Shown: positions 17,711-25,873 of the stretch, one piece after another
How positions within the stretch are numbered: the stretch's first letter is position 1
How the letters are laid out: every line of letters starts with the position of its first letter
NCBI GenBank assembly: GCA_021768705.1
Contig: JAETUG010000010.1
Location: 1 to 64,000 of the forward strand
DNA: 64,000 nt
Source of the DNA: Bacillota bacterium
GTDB taxonomy: Bacteria > Bacillota > Clostridia > Lachnospirales > Anaerotignaceae
Direction: 5' to 3'
Notes under the pieces: generated by a model
Told to the model about the DNA's origin: nothing
Databases searched by the model: none
What the model saw: the letters and a program-made list of their open reading frames with translations, nothing else
Program-made: the position numbers and the translations under genes

Positions 17711-19075
17711 ATGGGAAAGAAGGTCGCATTCACCTCTTTGGGGTGCGATAAGAATAGAGTGGACAGTGAGGTCATGCTGGGTATCTTACAGAAAAATGGC
17801 TATACTGCTGTGGCAGATGAAGCGGAAGCGGATATCATCGTGGTGAATAGCTGCTGCTTCATCAAGGATGCATTGGAAGAAAGCATTGAGACCATTCTGG
17901 AAATGGCTCAGTATAAAGACCCTGAGGTTGGCAACTGCAAGGGGCTCATTGTGGCAGGCTGTCTGGGGCAGAGATTTGAGAAGGAATTTTTCGATGAACT
18001 GCCGGAGGTAGATGCCATCGTGGGCACGACAGCCTACGAATCCATTGCCGAGGTGGCAGATGAAATTTTGGCAGGCAAGGAGCAAGTGAAGCAGCTGGAA
18101 AGCATTGACTTGGCTATGCAGGATGAAAACGGCAAGTTACGGGTGCTTTCCACAGCACCGTATTTCGCCTATCTGAAAATTTCCGAAGGCTGTGACAACC
18201 ATTGTACCTACTGTGTGATCCCCAAAATGAGAGGGAAACACCGCAGCAGAAAGATGGAAAGCCTGATCGAAGAAGCAACCATGCTGGCACAGCAGGGGGT
18301 AAAGGAGATCGTTATTGTTGCTCAGGATACTTCCATTTATGGCAGAGACCTTTATGGCAAGCCCATGCTCCACGAACTGCTGAAACAGCTGAATGCCATC
18401 GAAGGCATTGCATGGATCAGACTGTTGTACTGCTATCCAGAAACACTGACAGAAGAAACCATCGAGGCTATGGCGGCTTGCGAAAAAGTTTGCCATTACA
18501 TTGATATGCCCATCCAGCATGGCAATGATGCAGTGCTGAAACGCATGGGCAGAAAGAGCAGTCAGGCAATGATTCGGGAAAAAGTGGCAAAGCTTCGGGC
18601 GGCTATGCCTGATATTGCCATCCGAACGACTTTGATCGTTGGATTCCCTGGCGAAAGCGAAGAAGAATTTGCAGATTTGATGCAGTTTGTGCAGGAAATG
18701 AGATTCGAACGTTTGGGTGTGTTCTCCTATTCCCGGGAGGAAGGCACAGCGGCGGCAAGGATGGAAAACCAGATCGATGACGAGTTGAAGGAAGAACGCA
18801 GAGATATCATCATGGATCTGCAGAAATCCATTGCGGCTTCTTTGTGTGAAGCAGAAGTAGGAAAAGAAATGGAAGTGTTGATCGAAGGCAAGCTGCCGGA
18901 AGAAGCCATCTTCTGCGGCAGAACCAGAAGAGATGCTCCCGATATTGATGGGCTGGTGTTCGTTTCTTCTGAGGAAGAACTGTATTCCGGTGATTTTGTA
19001 ACAGTAAGGATTCGCGAAGCAGGCGATTATGATTTGATGGGAGATGTGGTTTATGGAAATGAATCTGCCGAATAA
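17711..19075 (+). CDS. rimO: Ribosomal protein S12 methylthiotransferase RimO
   Basis: This 454-residue radical-SAM enzyme adds a methylthio group to a conserved Asp of ribosomal protein S12. The N-terminal cluster cysteines are in SLGCDKNRVD, NSCCFI and AGCLGQR. The radical-SAM motif CDNHCTYC lies near residues 161-168, and a C-terminal TRAM domain follows. AAGGAGG (17698-17704) leaves 6 bases to ATG 17711 and only 3 to ATG 17708, so I use 17711. Its end overlaps pgsA by 23 bases; rimO-pgsA-cinA-recA is a common Firmicutes order. Confidence 0.95.
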   Translation: MGKKVAFTSLGCDKNRVDSEVMLGILQKNGYTAVADEAEADIIVVNSCCFIKDALEESIETILEMAQYKDPEVGNCKGLIVAGCLGQRFEKEFFDELPEVDAIVGTTAYESIAEVADEILAGKEQVKQLESIDLAMQDENGKLRVLSTAPYFAYLKISEGCDNHCTYCVIPKMRGKHRSRKMESLIEEATMLAQQGVKEIVIVAQDTSIYGRDLYGKPMLHELLKQLNAIEGIAWIRLLYCYPETLTEETIEAMAACEKVCHYIDMPIQHGNDAVLKRMGRKSSQAMIREKVAKLRAAMPDIAIRTTLIVGFPGESEEEFADLMQFVQEMRFERLGVFSYSREEGTAAARMENQIDDELKEERRDIIMDLQKSIAASLCEAEVGKEMEVLIEGKLPEEAIFCGRTRRDAPDIDGLVFVSSEEELYSGDFVTVRIREAGDYDLMGDVVYGNESAE

Positions 19076-19592
19076 GCTGACACTGCTCAGAGTATTCATG
19101 ATTCCGATTTTTTTGCTGGTGCTGTTTTTGGCACCGGAGCCTACCAATAGATATGTGGCAGTGGTTATTTTTATCGTGGCATCCTTGACGGATATGCTGG
19201 ATGGCAAGATCGCCAGAAAGTATAATCTGGTTTCCAATTTCGGAAAATTTATGGATCCTCTGGCGGATAAGCTGCTGGTGATGTCCGCATTGGTTTCCAT
19301 GGTCGCTCTGGAGGATTTGGCGGCATGGGTAGTCATTGTCATTTTGGCGAGAGAATTTGCCATCACCGGGTTTCGCACTCTGGCAATGGAGGCCAATATC
19401 GTTATGGCGGCAAGCTGGTGGGGCAAGGTGAAAACGACCACACAGATGATCATGATTCCTGTGGTTCTGCTGCAGCTGCCCTTTGGCTGTATGCCTGTGG
19501 TGGAAAATATTCTGGTGGCATTGGCGGTATTTTTCACCATCTTCTCCGGTGCGGATTATATTTTGAAAAACAAACAGGTATTGCATGGGTAA
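19053..19592 (+). CDS. pgsA: CDP-diacylglycerol-glycerol-3-phosphate 3-phosphatidyltransferase
   Basis: This 179-residue membrane enzyme makes phosphatidylglycerol phosphate, the step that commits CDP-diacylglycerol to anionic lipids. The CDP-alcohol transferase motif is complete: D-x2-DG-x2-AR-x8-G-x3-D-x3-D, seen as DMLDGKIAR and GKFMDPLAD. Several membrane helices flank it. I start at 19053 because GGGAGATG lies about 8 bases upstream; 19059 (MNLPNKLT) is also possible. It overlaps the rimO end, so translation is probably coupled. Confidence 0.93.
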   Translation: MEMNLPNKLTLLRVFMIPIFLLVLFLAPEPTNRYVAVVIFIVASLTDMLDGKIARKYNLVSNFGKFMDPLADKLLVMSALVSMVALEDLAAWVVIVILAREFAITGFRTLAMEANIVMAASWWGKVKTTTQMIMIPVVLLQLPFGCMPVVENILVALAVFFTIFSGADYILKNKQVLHG

Positions 19593-19600
19593 AATAACGT

Positions 19601-19627
19601 TCCCTCTCCTCTTGGAGAGGGACTTTT
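19601..19627 (+). terminator. Terminator between pgsA and cinA
   Basis: A 9-bp stem (TCCCTCTCC/GGAGAGGGA) with a TCTT loop is followed by CTTTTCTC. Confidence 0.7.
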
Positions 19628-19646
19628 CTCGAAGGAGGGAATTTGA

Positions 19647-20888
19647 ATGAAAGCAGAGATTATGGCAGTTGGTACAGAACTGCTGTTAGGCGATATTTTG
19701 AACACAAACGCCCAATTCTTGGCACAGGAGTTGGCAAATTTGGGCATTGAGGTCTATTATCAGACGGTGGTGGGGGACAACCCCAAACGGCTGAAGGATA
19801 CTATTTTCCACGCCTTTGACCGAGCAGACCTTATCATCACCACAGGGGGACTTGGCCCCACGGAGGATGACCTGACGAAGGAAACGGCGGCGGAATATTT
19901 CGGAGAAAAACTGGTATTGGACGAAAGAGCCTTGGGACGTATCAAAAAATATTTTGACCGTACCGGCAGAACCATGACCCAGAACAACGTGAAACAGGCT
20001 ATGGTGCCCGAAAACAACTGTACGGTTTTGTATAACGACAATGGCACAGCACCCGGTATTATCATGGAGAAGAACGGCAAAATGATCGTGATGCTGCCCG
20101 GCCCACCCAAGGAAACCATTCCTATGTTCCGCAATCAGGTAAAGCCCTATCTGGTGAAAAAACAGGAATTTACCTTTGTTTCCCGTATCCTGCGAGTGGC
20201 AGGCGTAGGGGAAAGCGCTATGGAGGATAGGGTAAAGGACATCATTGATGCCCAGACGAATCCTACTATTGCACCTTATGCCAAGGATGGGGAAGCTATT
20301 CTGCGGATCACGGCAAAGGCCAAGGATGAAGCAGAAGCAAACGAGCTGATCGACCCTGTAGCGGAGCTCCTGAAGGAACGGTTGGGGAATGCCGTTTATG
20401 CGGAAGGTGAAACAGATATGGAAACGGTGGTGGCAGAAATGCTGCTGGAAAGAAAATTGACCGTTGCTGTGGCAGAATCCTGCACTGGGGGTATGATCGC
20501 CTCCCGATTGGTGGAATATCCCGGCATTTCTGCCGCATTGCTGGAAGGTTGTGTAACTTATTCCAACGATGCGAAAATGCACCGATTGGGCGTAAAAGCA
20601 GAGACCTTGGAGAAATACACTGCAGTCAGCGAAGAAACGGCACGGGAAATGGCAGAAGGCATTGCAAAGACCAGCGGTGCTGATATCGGCATTGCTACAA
20701 CAGGCATTGCGGGCCCCGATGGCGGCAGCGAGGAAAAGCCTGTGGGTCTGGTATATATCGGCCTTTCTTACAAGGGAAAAACAGAAGTACAGGAGCATCA
20801 TTTTGTGGGCAAACGGGATAAGATTCGGGAACGTGCCACTTATACAGCTTTGGACTGGCTGAGAAGGGCGATGCTGGATGAAGAATAA
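19647..20888 (+). CDS. cinA: CinA-family protein (competence/damage-inducible; NMN deamidase-type C-terminus)
   Basis: This 413-residue protein has the N-terminal MoaB/Mog-like fold (TELLLGDILNTNAQ, TTGGLGPTEDD, MLPGPPKE) and the C-terminal CinA deamidase domain (about 255-410; VAESCTGGMIASRL, TTGIAGPDGG). In some bacteria the C-terminal domain removes the amide from NMN for pyridine-nucleotide salvage, while the N-terminal domain acts on ADP-ribose. AAGGAGGG precedes the start. The stop codon lies inside the next gene's start region (11-base overlap). Confidence 0.93.
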   Translation: MKAEIMAVGTELLLGDILNTNAQFLAQELANLGIEVYYQTVVGDNPKRLKDTIFHAFDRADLIITTGGLGPTEDDLTKETAAEYFGEKLVLDERALGRIKKYFDRTGRTMTQNNVKQAMVPENNCTVLYNDNGTAPGIIMEKNGKMIVMLPGPPKETIPMFRNQVKPYLVKKQEFTFVSRILRVAGVGESAMEDRVKDIIDAQTNPTIAPYAKDGEAILRITAKAKDEAEANELIDPVAELLKERLGNAVYAEGETDMETVVAEMLLERKLTVAVAESCTGGMIASRLVEYPGISAALLEGCVTYSNDAKMHRLGVKAETLEKYTAVSEETAREMAEGIAKTSGADIGIATTGIAGPDGGSEEKPVGLVYIGLSYKGKTEVQEHHFVGKRDKIRERATYTALDWLRRAMLDEE

Positions 20889-21735
20889 GGGGGACTGGAT
20901 GCTACTGCTGGCTGCTTTTATTGGCGGCGGCGGTTTCATCTGTTTAAAATATTTATTGGATTGGGGCTATGACCCCTTTCAGGTGATTTTCGGACGGTTT
21001 CTGATGGCTTCCATTTGTATGTGCATGGTGTATCATAAACGGCTGAAAAAGATCACGAAACGGGAATGGAAGGTAGGCGGTATTTTGGGTGTGCTGTTGG
21101 CGGCCATGTTCCTGCTGATGACAGTGGGGCTGCAATATACCACTCCTTCTGTCAATGCGTTTTTGGTCAATATTCCTGCAGTCATTGTGCCTTTTATCTG
21201 CTGGGGCGTATTCAAGCAGAAGCCCAGCCGAAACTGTTTTATTGCGGCGGCGATGACGCTGGTAGGGGTGTCCTGTTTATCTCTGACGGCAGATTTTCGC
21301 ATTGATTTGGGGGCAGGACTGTCCCTGCTGGCGGCGGTTGCCTTTTCCCTGCAGATGGCGTTTCTTGGAAATATCACCGAGGGGTGTGATGCGGTGCATA
21401 TTGCTGTGGCGGAAAATCTATTTACATTGCTGGTAACGACGGTCATCGTGACGTTTACGGGATGGGATATGCCTCCGCTGACATTGCCTGCCTTTGGGAA
21501 TTTTTTCTTCCTTGGAGCATTCTGCACAGCGGCGTATTTTGCTTTGCAGTCGGCTGGACAACAGATCACTTCCCCCAATAAGGCGGCTATCATCATTACT
21601 TCGGAATCGATTTTCGCAGCGGTGTTTTCTGCTCTTCTGTATGGCGAACGTATGAGCCTGCGTGGGTATTTGGGCTGTATCATTATTTTTGCCGCAATGG
21701 CACTGGCGGAGCAGCCTGCTAAGGAAACAAAATAG
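20878..21735 (+). CDS. EamA/DMT-family transporter
   Basis: This 285-residue protein has about ten membrane helices in two EamA repeats, of the RhaT/YdcZ-like DMT superfamily (FIGGGGFICLKYLLDWG..., TSESIFAAVFSALLYGERM near the end). It overlaps cinA by 11 bases, so it is co-expressed with it. The link to cinA is not functional in any way I can name. The substrate is unknown. It is distinct in sequence from the EamA protein at 10461. Confidence 0.85.
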   Translation: MKNKGDWMLLLAAFIGGGGFICLKYLLDWGYDPFQVIFGRFLMASICMCMVYHKRLKKITKREWKVGGILGVLLAAMFLLMTVGLQYTTPSVNAFLVNIPAVIVPFICWGVFKQKPSRNCFIAAAMTLVGVSCLSLTADFRIDLGAGLSLLAAVAFSLQMAFLGNITEGCDAVHIAVAENLFTLLVTTVIVTFTGWDMPPLTLPAFGNFFFLGAFCTAAYFALQSAGQQITSPNKAAIIITSESIFAAVFSALLYGERMSLRGYLGCIIIFAAMALAEQPAKETK

Positions 21736-21738
21736 GTA

Positions 21739-21783
21739 TTGACAAGGCGAACAAAATTGCATAAAATGAGAACAGAGGTTCTC
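21739..21783 (+). promoter_or_regulatory. recA promoter with LexA (SOS) box
   Basis: TTGACA (21739-21744), 17 bp and TAAAAT (21762-21767) are followed at once by GAGAAC-AGAG-GTTCTC (21768-21783). This fits the Gram-positive LexA core GAAC-N4-GTTC and covers the expected start site. I infer damage-inducible control of recA. Confidence 0.85.
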
Positions 21784-21841
21784 GTTGAAAGAAGTCCTGA
21801 AATGAAAAAATATTCCTTATCATTGGAAAGGTGGAAATAAA

Positions 21842-22921
21842 ATGGCAGCAAAATCTCAGAAGCAAGACGAAAAATTTGAAGATAAGCAGAAGGCCTTAGA
21901 TGCAGCCCTGAGCCAGATCGAAAAGCAGTTTGGCAAAGGCGCAGTCATGAAATTGGGGGATGACAGTGCGAGAATGGCGGTGGAAGTGGTTCCATCCGGT
22001 TCCCTGAGCCTGGACTTGGCACTGGGGGTTGGCGGTGTGCCCAAGGGCAGGATCGTGGAAGTATATGGCCCTGAATCCTCCGGTAAAACAACGGTAGCCC
22101 TGCACATGGTTGCGGAAGTACAGAAACGGGGCGGCATTGCTGGTTATGTGGATGCGGAACATGCCATGGACCCTACATATGCAAAGGCTTTGGGGGTAGA
22201 TATTGATAACCTGTATATCTCTCAGCCTGACGATGGCGAACAGGCTTTGGAAATTACGGAAACCATGGTACGCAGCGGTGCCATCGATATTGTTATTGTA
22301 GACTCTGTAGCGGCACTGGTACCCAGGGCGGAGATCGAAGGGGAAATGGGCGATTCCCACATGGGTCTGCAGGCAAGACTGATGAGCCAGGCCCTGAGAA
22401 AACTGACGGGTATTACAAACAAATCCAACTGTACCGTTGTTTTCATTAACCAGCTCCGTGAAAAAATCGGTGTGACCTTTGGTAACCCCGAAACGACCAC
22501 AGGCGGCCGTGCCCTGAAATTTTATTCTTCCATCCGTATGGAGATCAGAAAAGCAGATGTGCTGAAACAGGGGACGGAGATCGTGGGCAACCGCGTAAAG
22601 GTGAAGATCGCCAAAAATAAAGTGGCGCCTCCCTTCAAAACAGCGGAATTCGATATCATCTACGGCAAAGGTATTTCCAGAGAAGGGGATATTCTGGACT
22701 TGGCAGCAGATGTGGATATCGTAAACAAGAGCGGTGCATGGTATGCCTATAAGGAAACACGTATCGGACAGGGACGGGAAAACGCAAAGCAGTTCCTGAG
22801 AGATAATCCGGATATGTGTGCAGAAATCGAAAATCAGGTGCGGGAACATTATGGCCTGGCTGCGTTGGAAGTTCCTGCAGCGGCGGCAGAAGAAGCACCT
22901 GTTGTGGAAACAGAGATCTAA
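21842..22921 (+). CDS. recA: Recombinase RecA
   Basis: This 359-residue recombinase forms ATP-dependent filaments on single-stranded DNA, pairs homologous strands and triggers LexA self-cleavage. Walker A GPESSGKT (about 77-84), Walker [10 protein letters not shown] and the DNA-binding loop region [10 protein letters not shown] are intact, and the C-terminus is acidic. AAAGGTGG precedes ATG 21842. It stands behind its own SOS-type promoter. Confidence 0.98.
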   Translation: MAAKSQKQDEKFEDKQKALDAALSQIEKQFGKGAVMKLGDDSARMAVEVVPSGSLSLDLALGVGGVPKGRIVEVYGPESSGKTTVALHMVAEVQKRGGIAGYVDAEHAMDPTYAKALGVDIDNLYISQPDDGEQALEITETMVRSGAIDIVIVDSVAALVPRAEIEGEMGDSHMGLQARLMSQALRKLTGITNKSNCTVVFINQLREKIGVTFGNPETTTGGRALKFYSSIRMEIRKADVLKQGTEIVGNRVKVKIAKNKVAPPFKTAEFDIIYGKGISREGDILDLAADVDIVNKSGAWYAYKETRIGQGRENAKQFLRDNPDMCAEIENQVREHYGLAALEVPAAAAEEAPVVETEI

Positions 22922-23042
22922 AAAAAGAATTTTTTATCATATCTTAAGAAAAGAATAAAAAAGATGCAACAAAAACCAAAGATTTTTCGTTTATACTATT
23001 ATAGAAGAAAAACATTTCTAGAGAAAAAGGAGATGACAGCGT

Positions 23043-23252
23043 ATGAAACGAATGATCGCAATGGTTTTGGTGGCATTGGGTGTTGTAAATGTTTATCCGG
23101 GAGAGATGCCGGAAAGACAGCAGACATCCGCAAGATTAGAAGGAAAACAGGAGATTCGTCCCGTTGCGGAAGGAACATCGGATGCATGGAATGCGCTGGA
23201 TGTGGCAACAGAAGGGGTCGTATCATGGACAGAAATGGCAGGAAATGTATAA
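23043..23252 (+). CDS. Small exported peptide, unknown function
   Basis: This 69-residue ORF has a strong ribosome site (AAAAGGAGATGA, 8 bases before ATG). Its N-terminus looks like a signal peptide (MKRM, then a hydrophobic run to about residue 17). The remainder is polar and I recognise no family. It lies 121 bases after recA. Only a weak promoter-like TATACT (22992) is visible, so it may be read from recA. It is followed by a terminator hairpin. Confidence 0.5.
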   Translation: MKRMIAMVLVALGVVNVYPGEMPERQQTSARLEGKQEIRPVAEGTSDAWNALDVATEGVVSWTEMAGNV

Positions 23253-23311
23253 GCAGAATACTTCGCAATAGATAAGGCGATTGCTGAAAAAAATAAAGCA
23301 GCTAATGGATT

Positions 23312-23362
23312 TGGTATCATACTTACAGAAATAAACTGAAAGTATGATACCATTTTATTTTG
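23312..23362. terminator. Convergent terminator between 23043 gene and azlD
   Basis: A perfect 13-bp stem (TGGTATCATACTT with its complement at 23340-23352) is followed by TTTTATTTT on the plus strand; the minus strand has a shorter tail. It separates convergent units. Confidence 0.8.
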
Positions 23363-23394
23363 CGCAGTTTAACAGGAATTTGGCTTTGGTATAT

Positions 23395-23724
23395 TTAAAA
23401 GACGATTTGCACCAGAAGCATATAGCAGACTGTGCCACCGAAGATACTGAGCATGGTGTTTCTTTTCCAGATATGTAAGAGAGCTGTCAGGGCGGAGGCG
23501 ATCAAAGGAGGAGCAAAGCCTGCCGCAGAGGAAAAGGTGATGCCTTTCAGGCAATACATGACCAACGTTGCCATGATGGCCATGGGGAGCACCCGACCCA
23601 AATAGCGGACGATCTCAGGTACTTCTTTTCCGCGGAAAAGGAGGAAAGGCAGGGCACGCTCCGCAAAGGTGCAAAGGGCGCAGACTGCGATGATGAGGAT
23701 GGATTGTGTTGTAGAAAGTACCAT
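23395..23724 (-). CDS. azlD: Branched-chain amino acid exporter, small subunit AzlD
   Basis: This 109-residue protein has about four membrane helices and is the small partner of AzlC in the LIV-E (BrnFE) export family. The family features LCTFAERALPFLLF and LGRVLPMAIM are clear. It starts directly at the azlC stop codon, so the two are translated together. They likely expel valine, leucine, isoleucine or analogues, relevant in a cell that makes 2-oxobutyrate from threonine. Confidence 0.88.
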   Translation of the reverse strand: MVLSTTQSILIIAVCALCTFAERALPFLLFRGKEVPEIVRYLGRVLPMAIMATLVMYCLKGITFSSAAGFAPPLIASALTALLHIWKRNTMLSIFGGTVCYMLLVQIVF

Positions 23725-24426
23725 TTAGTTTTCCTCCTTTTTTGTATTCTGGGGTTCGATACGGCTTCTCAGAATGGTCAGCAAGGCTACTGTGATGACC
23801 AGAGAAGGCAGGATGAAATTGGAAGGTCCGAAAAGAATGAGACAGACAATGCTGGAAACGAAGGCCAGCAGGGCAGGCAGACGGTTATCTGCGCCGGACA
23901 ACTGCTCGATCAGGATGACGATGAACAAAGCCGTCAGGGCGAAATCGATGCCTGTGGTATCAAAGGGGATCAATGTGCCGATGAGGGCACCAAGAATGCT
24001 TAGGACGACCCAATACAGGATGCACATCAGGGCTGTCAGCACATAGGCCCATTTTTCATCGATATCTTCATCGAAATCGTGAGAGCAGTGAAGGGAATAG
24101 TTTTCATCTGTCAGGGAATAGATGAGGAAATATTTCCAGAAGCCAAAGGAGCGGAATTTTTCGATGAAGGACAGACCGTAGAAAATATGGCGGCTATTGA
24201 GCAGCAGTGCCATGATCGCCACAGTTGCCAGGGAAACGCCACCGGCAAAGAAACTCACCATCAGGTATTGCAGGGAGCCTGCCATAACGAAAAGACTGCA
24301 GGCGCCTGTCCAGAGAAAATTGTAACCTACATTCTGCATCAGAACCCCATAGGCCAGCCCTACGGGAATGAAGCTGATGAAGATGGGGAAGCTGTGCTTA
24401 ACTGCATAGCGTAAGGTTTTTGCCAT
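23725..24426 (-). CDS. azlC: Branched-chain amino acid exporter, large subunit AzlC
   Basis: This 233-residue membrane protein has the AzlC/BrnF signature (FPIFISFIPVGLAYGVLMQ near the N-terminus, SLQYLMVSFFAGG, LNSRHIFYGLSF). AAAAGGAGCG precedes the start. It forms an operon with azlD immediately after, and the MATE gene lies 27 bases upstream on the same strand. Confidence 0.9.
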   Translation of the reverse strand: MAKTLRYAVKHSFPIFISFIPVGLAYGVLMQNVGYNFLWTGACSLFVMAGSLQYLMVSFFAGGVSLATVAIMALLLNSRHIFYGLSFIEKFRSFGFWKYFLIYSLTDENYSLHCSHDFDEDIDEKWAYVLTALMCILYWVVLSILGALIGTLIPFDTTGIDFALTALFIVILIEQLSGADNRLPALLAFVSSIVCLILFGPSNFILPSLVITVALLTILRSRIEPQNTKKEEN

Positions 24427-24453
24427 AAAAATCGCTCCTTTTGCTTTTGTATT

Positions 24454-25782
24454 TTAGAAATAATGGTAGTATTTGCGGTTCACCGTCAGGAAAAATACGG
24501 CGATGAGAACGGTGATGGCTTCCGCTACGGGAATGGCAAGCCAGATGCCGTCGATGCCGAGGAACCTCGGCAGAATCAGGATACTTCCGGTGACGAAAAC
24601 AAAGGTACGCAGGAAAGAGATCATTGCCGACACCTTCCCATTGGACAATGCCGTAAAGAAGGAGGAGGCAAAGATGTTGATGCCTGCGAAAAGGAAGTTC
24701 CAGACGAAGATTTTATACCCATAGAGCGTGATCGCATAGGTGTTGCTTTCCTGCGGCGTAAAGATGGCGATGGTCGGCACTGCCATCAAATAGGAAAAGC
24801 CGAAGCACACCACAGAGGAGATCAAAATGATGCCGAGGCACATTTTGAAGAGACGTTTCAGCTGTGGAATATTGCGGTTGCCGTAATTGTAGCTGAAGAC
24901 AGGGGCCGCACCGCTGGCAAAGCCCAGATATGCCGAAGAAAACAAGAACTGGGCATACAACACAATGGTAATGGCTGCAACGCCATCTTCCTTCAGCAGT
25001 TCCATCATTGCCAGATTGAACAGAAAGGTGGTCACAGCCATGGCAGCGGAGGTCACCATTTCCGAAGAGCCATTCAGCATGGTGTGGGCAATGATTTTTC
25101 CGTTCCATTTGGGTTTTACAAAATACAGCACTGTCCTTGGCTTAGCAAAATAGAACAATGCAGGGATGCCGCCAATGATAAAGCCGCTGACAGTACCCCA
25201 GGCTGCCCCGGCGATGCCCATATCCATTCGGACGATGAAGATATAGTCGAAAAGGATATTGGAGAGACCTGCTGCGACATTCAGCCATAGCCCCAGATTG
25301 GGTTTTCCTGCGGTGATGAAAAGGGTCTGGAACATGGTCTGGATGACAGAAATGGTGTAAAATGCCATCATCACTCTGCCATACTCCATGCAATAGGGCA
25401 GCAGGTTCTCATCGGCTCCCAAAAAGAGAGAGAGGGGGCGTATAAACAGGAAGCAGAGGACAGAGATCACTAGACTGACTATGATGCCAAAGGTGATAAT
25501 GAGGGTGAAAGCACTGCGGGCTTCCGCTTCTTTTCCTTCACCCAATTTGCGCCCGATGATGGCGGAGCCCCCTGTCCCCAGCATGATGCCCAATCCGATC
25601 AGGATGTTGATGAGGGGAAAGACAATATTGATGGCGGAGAGGGCAGTGGTCCCCACGAAACGGGAAACGAAAATGCCGTCCACGATGGTATAAGTTGCCA
25701 CAAACACCAGCATGATGATGGTGGGTAGGGTGAATTTTATCAGGGACAATAATGTAAATTCTTTTGAGATATCATTTTGCAT
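24454..25782 (-). CDS. MATE-family efflux transporter
   Basis: This 442-residue protein has twelve predicted helices in two MatE halves, each starting with the family pattern (FTLPTIIMLVFVATYTIVDGIFVSRFVG; second half from about residue 230). Such antiporters use sodium or protons to expel drugs or metabolites. It is of the NorM/MepA type found in Clostridia. It lies just upstream of azlCD with a 27-base gap, so all three may share a transcript. The substrate is unknown. Confidence 0.88.
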   Translation of the reverse strand: MQNDISKEFTLLSLIKFTLPTIIMLVFVATYTIVDGIFVSRFVGTTALSAINIVFPLINILIGLGIMLGTGGSAIIGRKLGEGKEAEARSAFTLIITFGIIVSLVISVLCFLFIRPLSLFLGADENLLPYCMEYGRVMMAFYTISVIQTMFQTLFITAGKPNLGLWLNVAAGLSNILFDYIFIVRMDMGIAGAAWGTVSGFIIGGIPALFYFAKPRTVLYFVKPKWNGKIIAHTMLNGSSEMVTSAAMAVTTFLFNLAMMELLKEDGVAAITIVLYAQFLFSSAYLGFASGAAPVFSYNYGNRNIPQLKRLFKMCLGIILISSVVCFGFSYLMAVPTIAIFTPQESNTYAITLYGYKIFVWNFLFAGINIFASSFFTALSNGKVSAMISFLRTFVFVTGSILILPRFLGIDGIWLAIPVAEAITVLIAVFFLTVNRKYYHYF

Positions 25783-25873
25783 AAGACGACCTCATTTTAT
25801 TTAGCGTAGCACGGAGAAAATCCCGATTCGATTTCAAAATGGTATGCCATAGATGGAAAGAATTGAAACGAGA

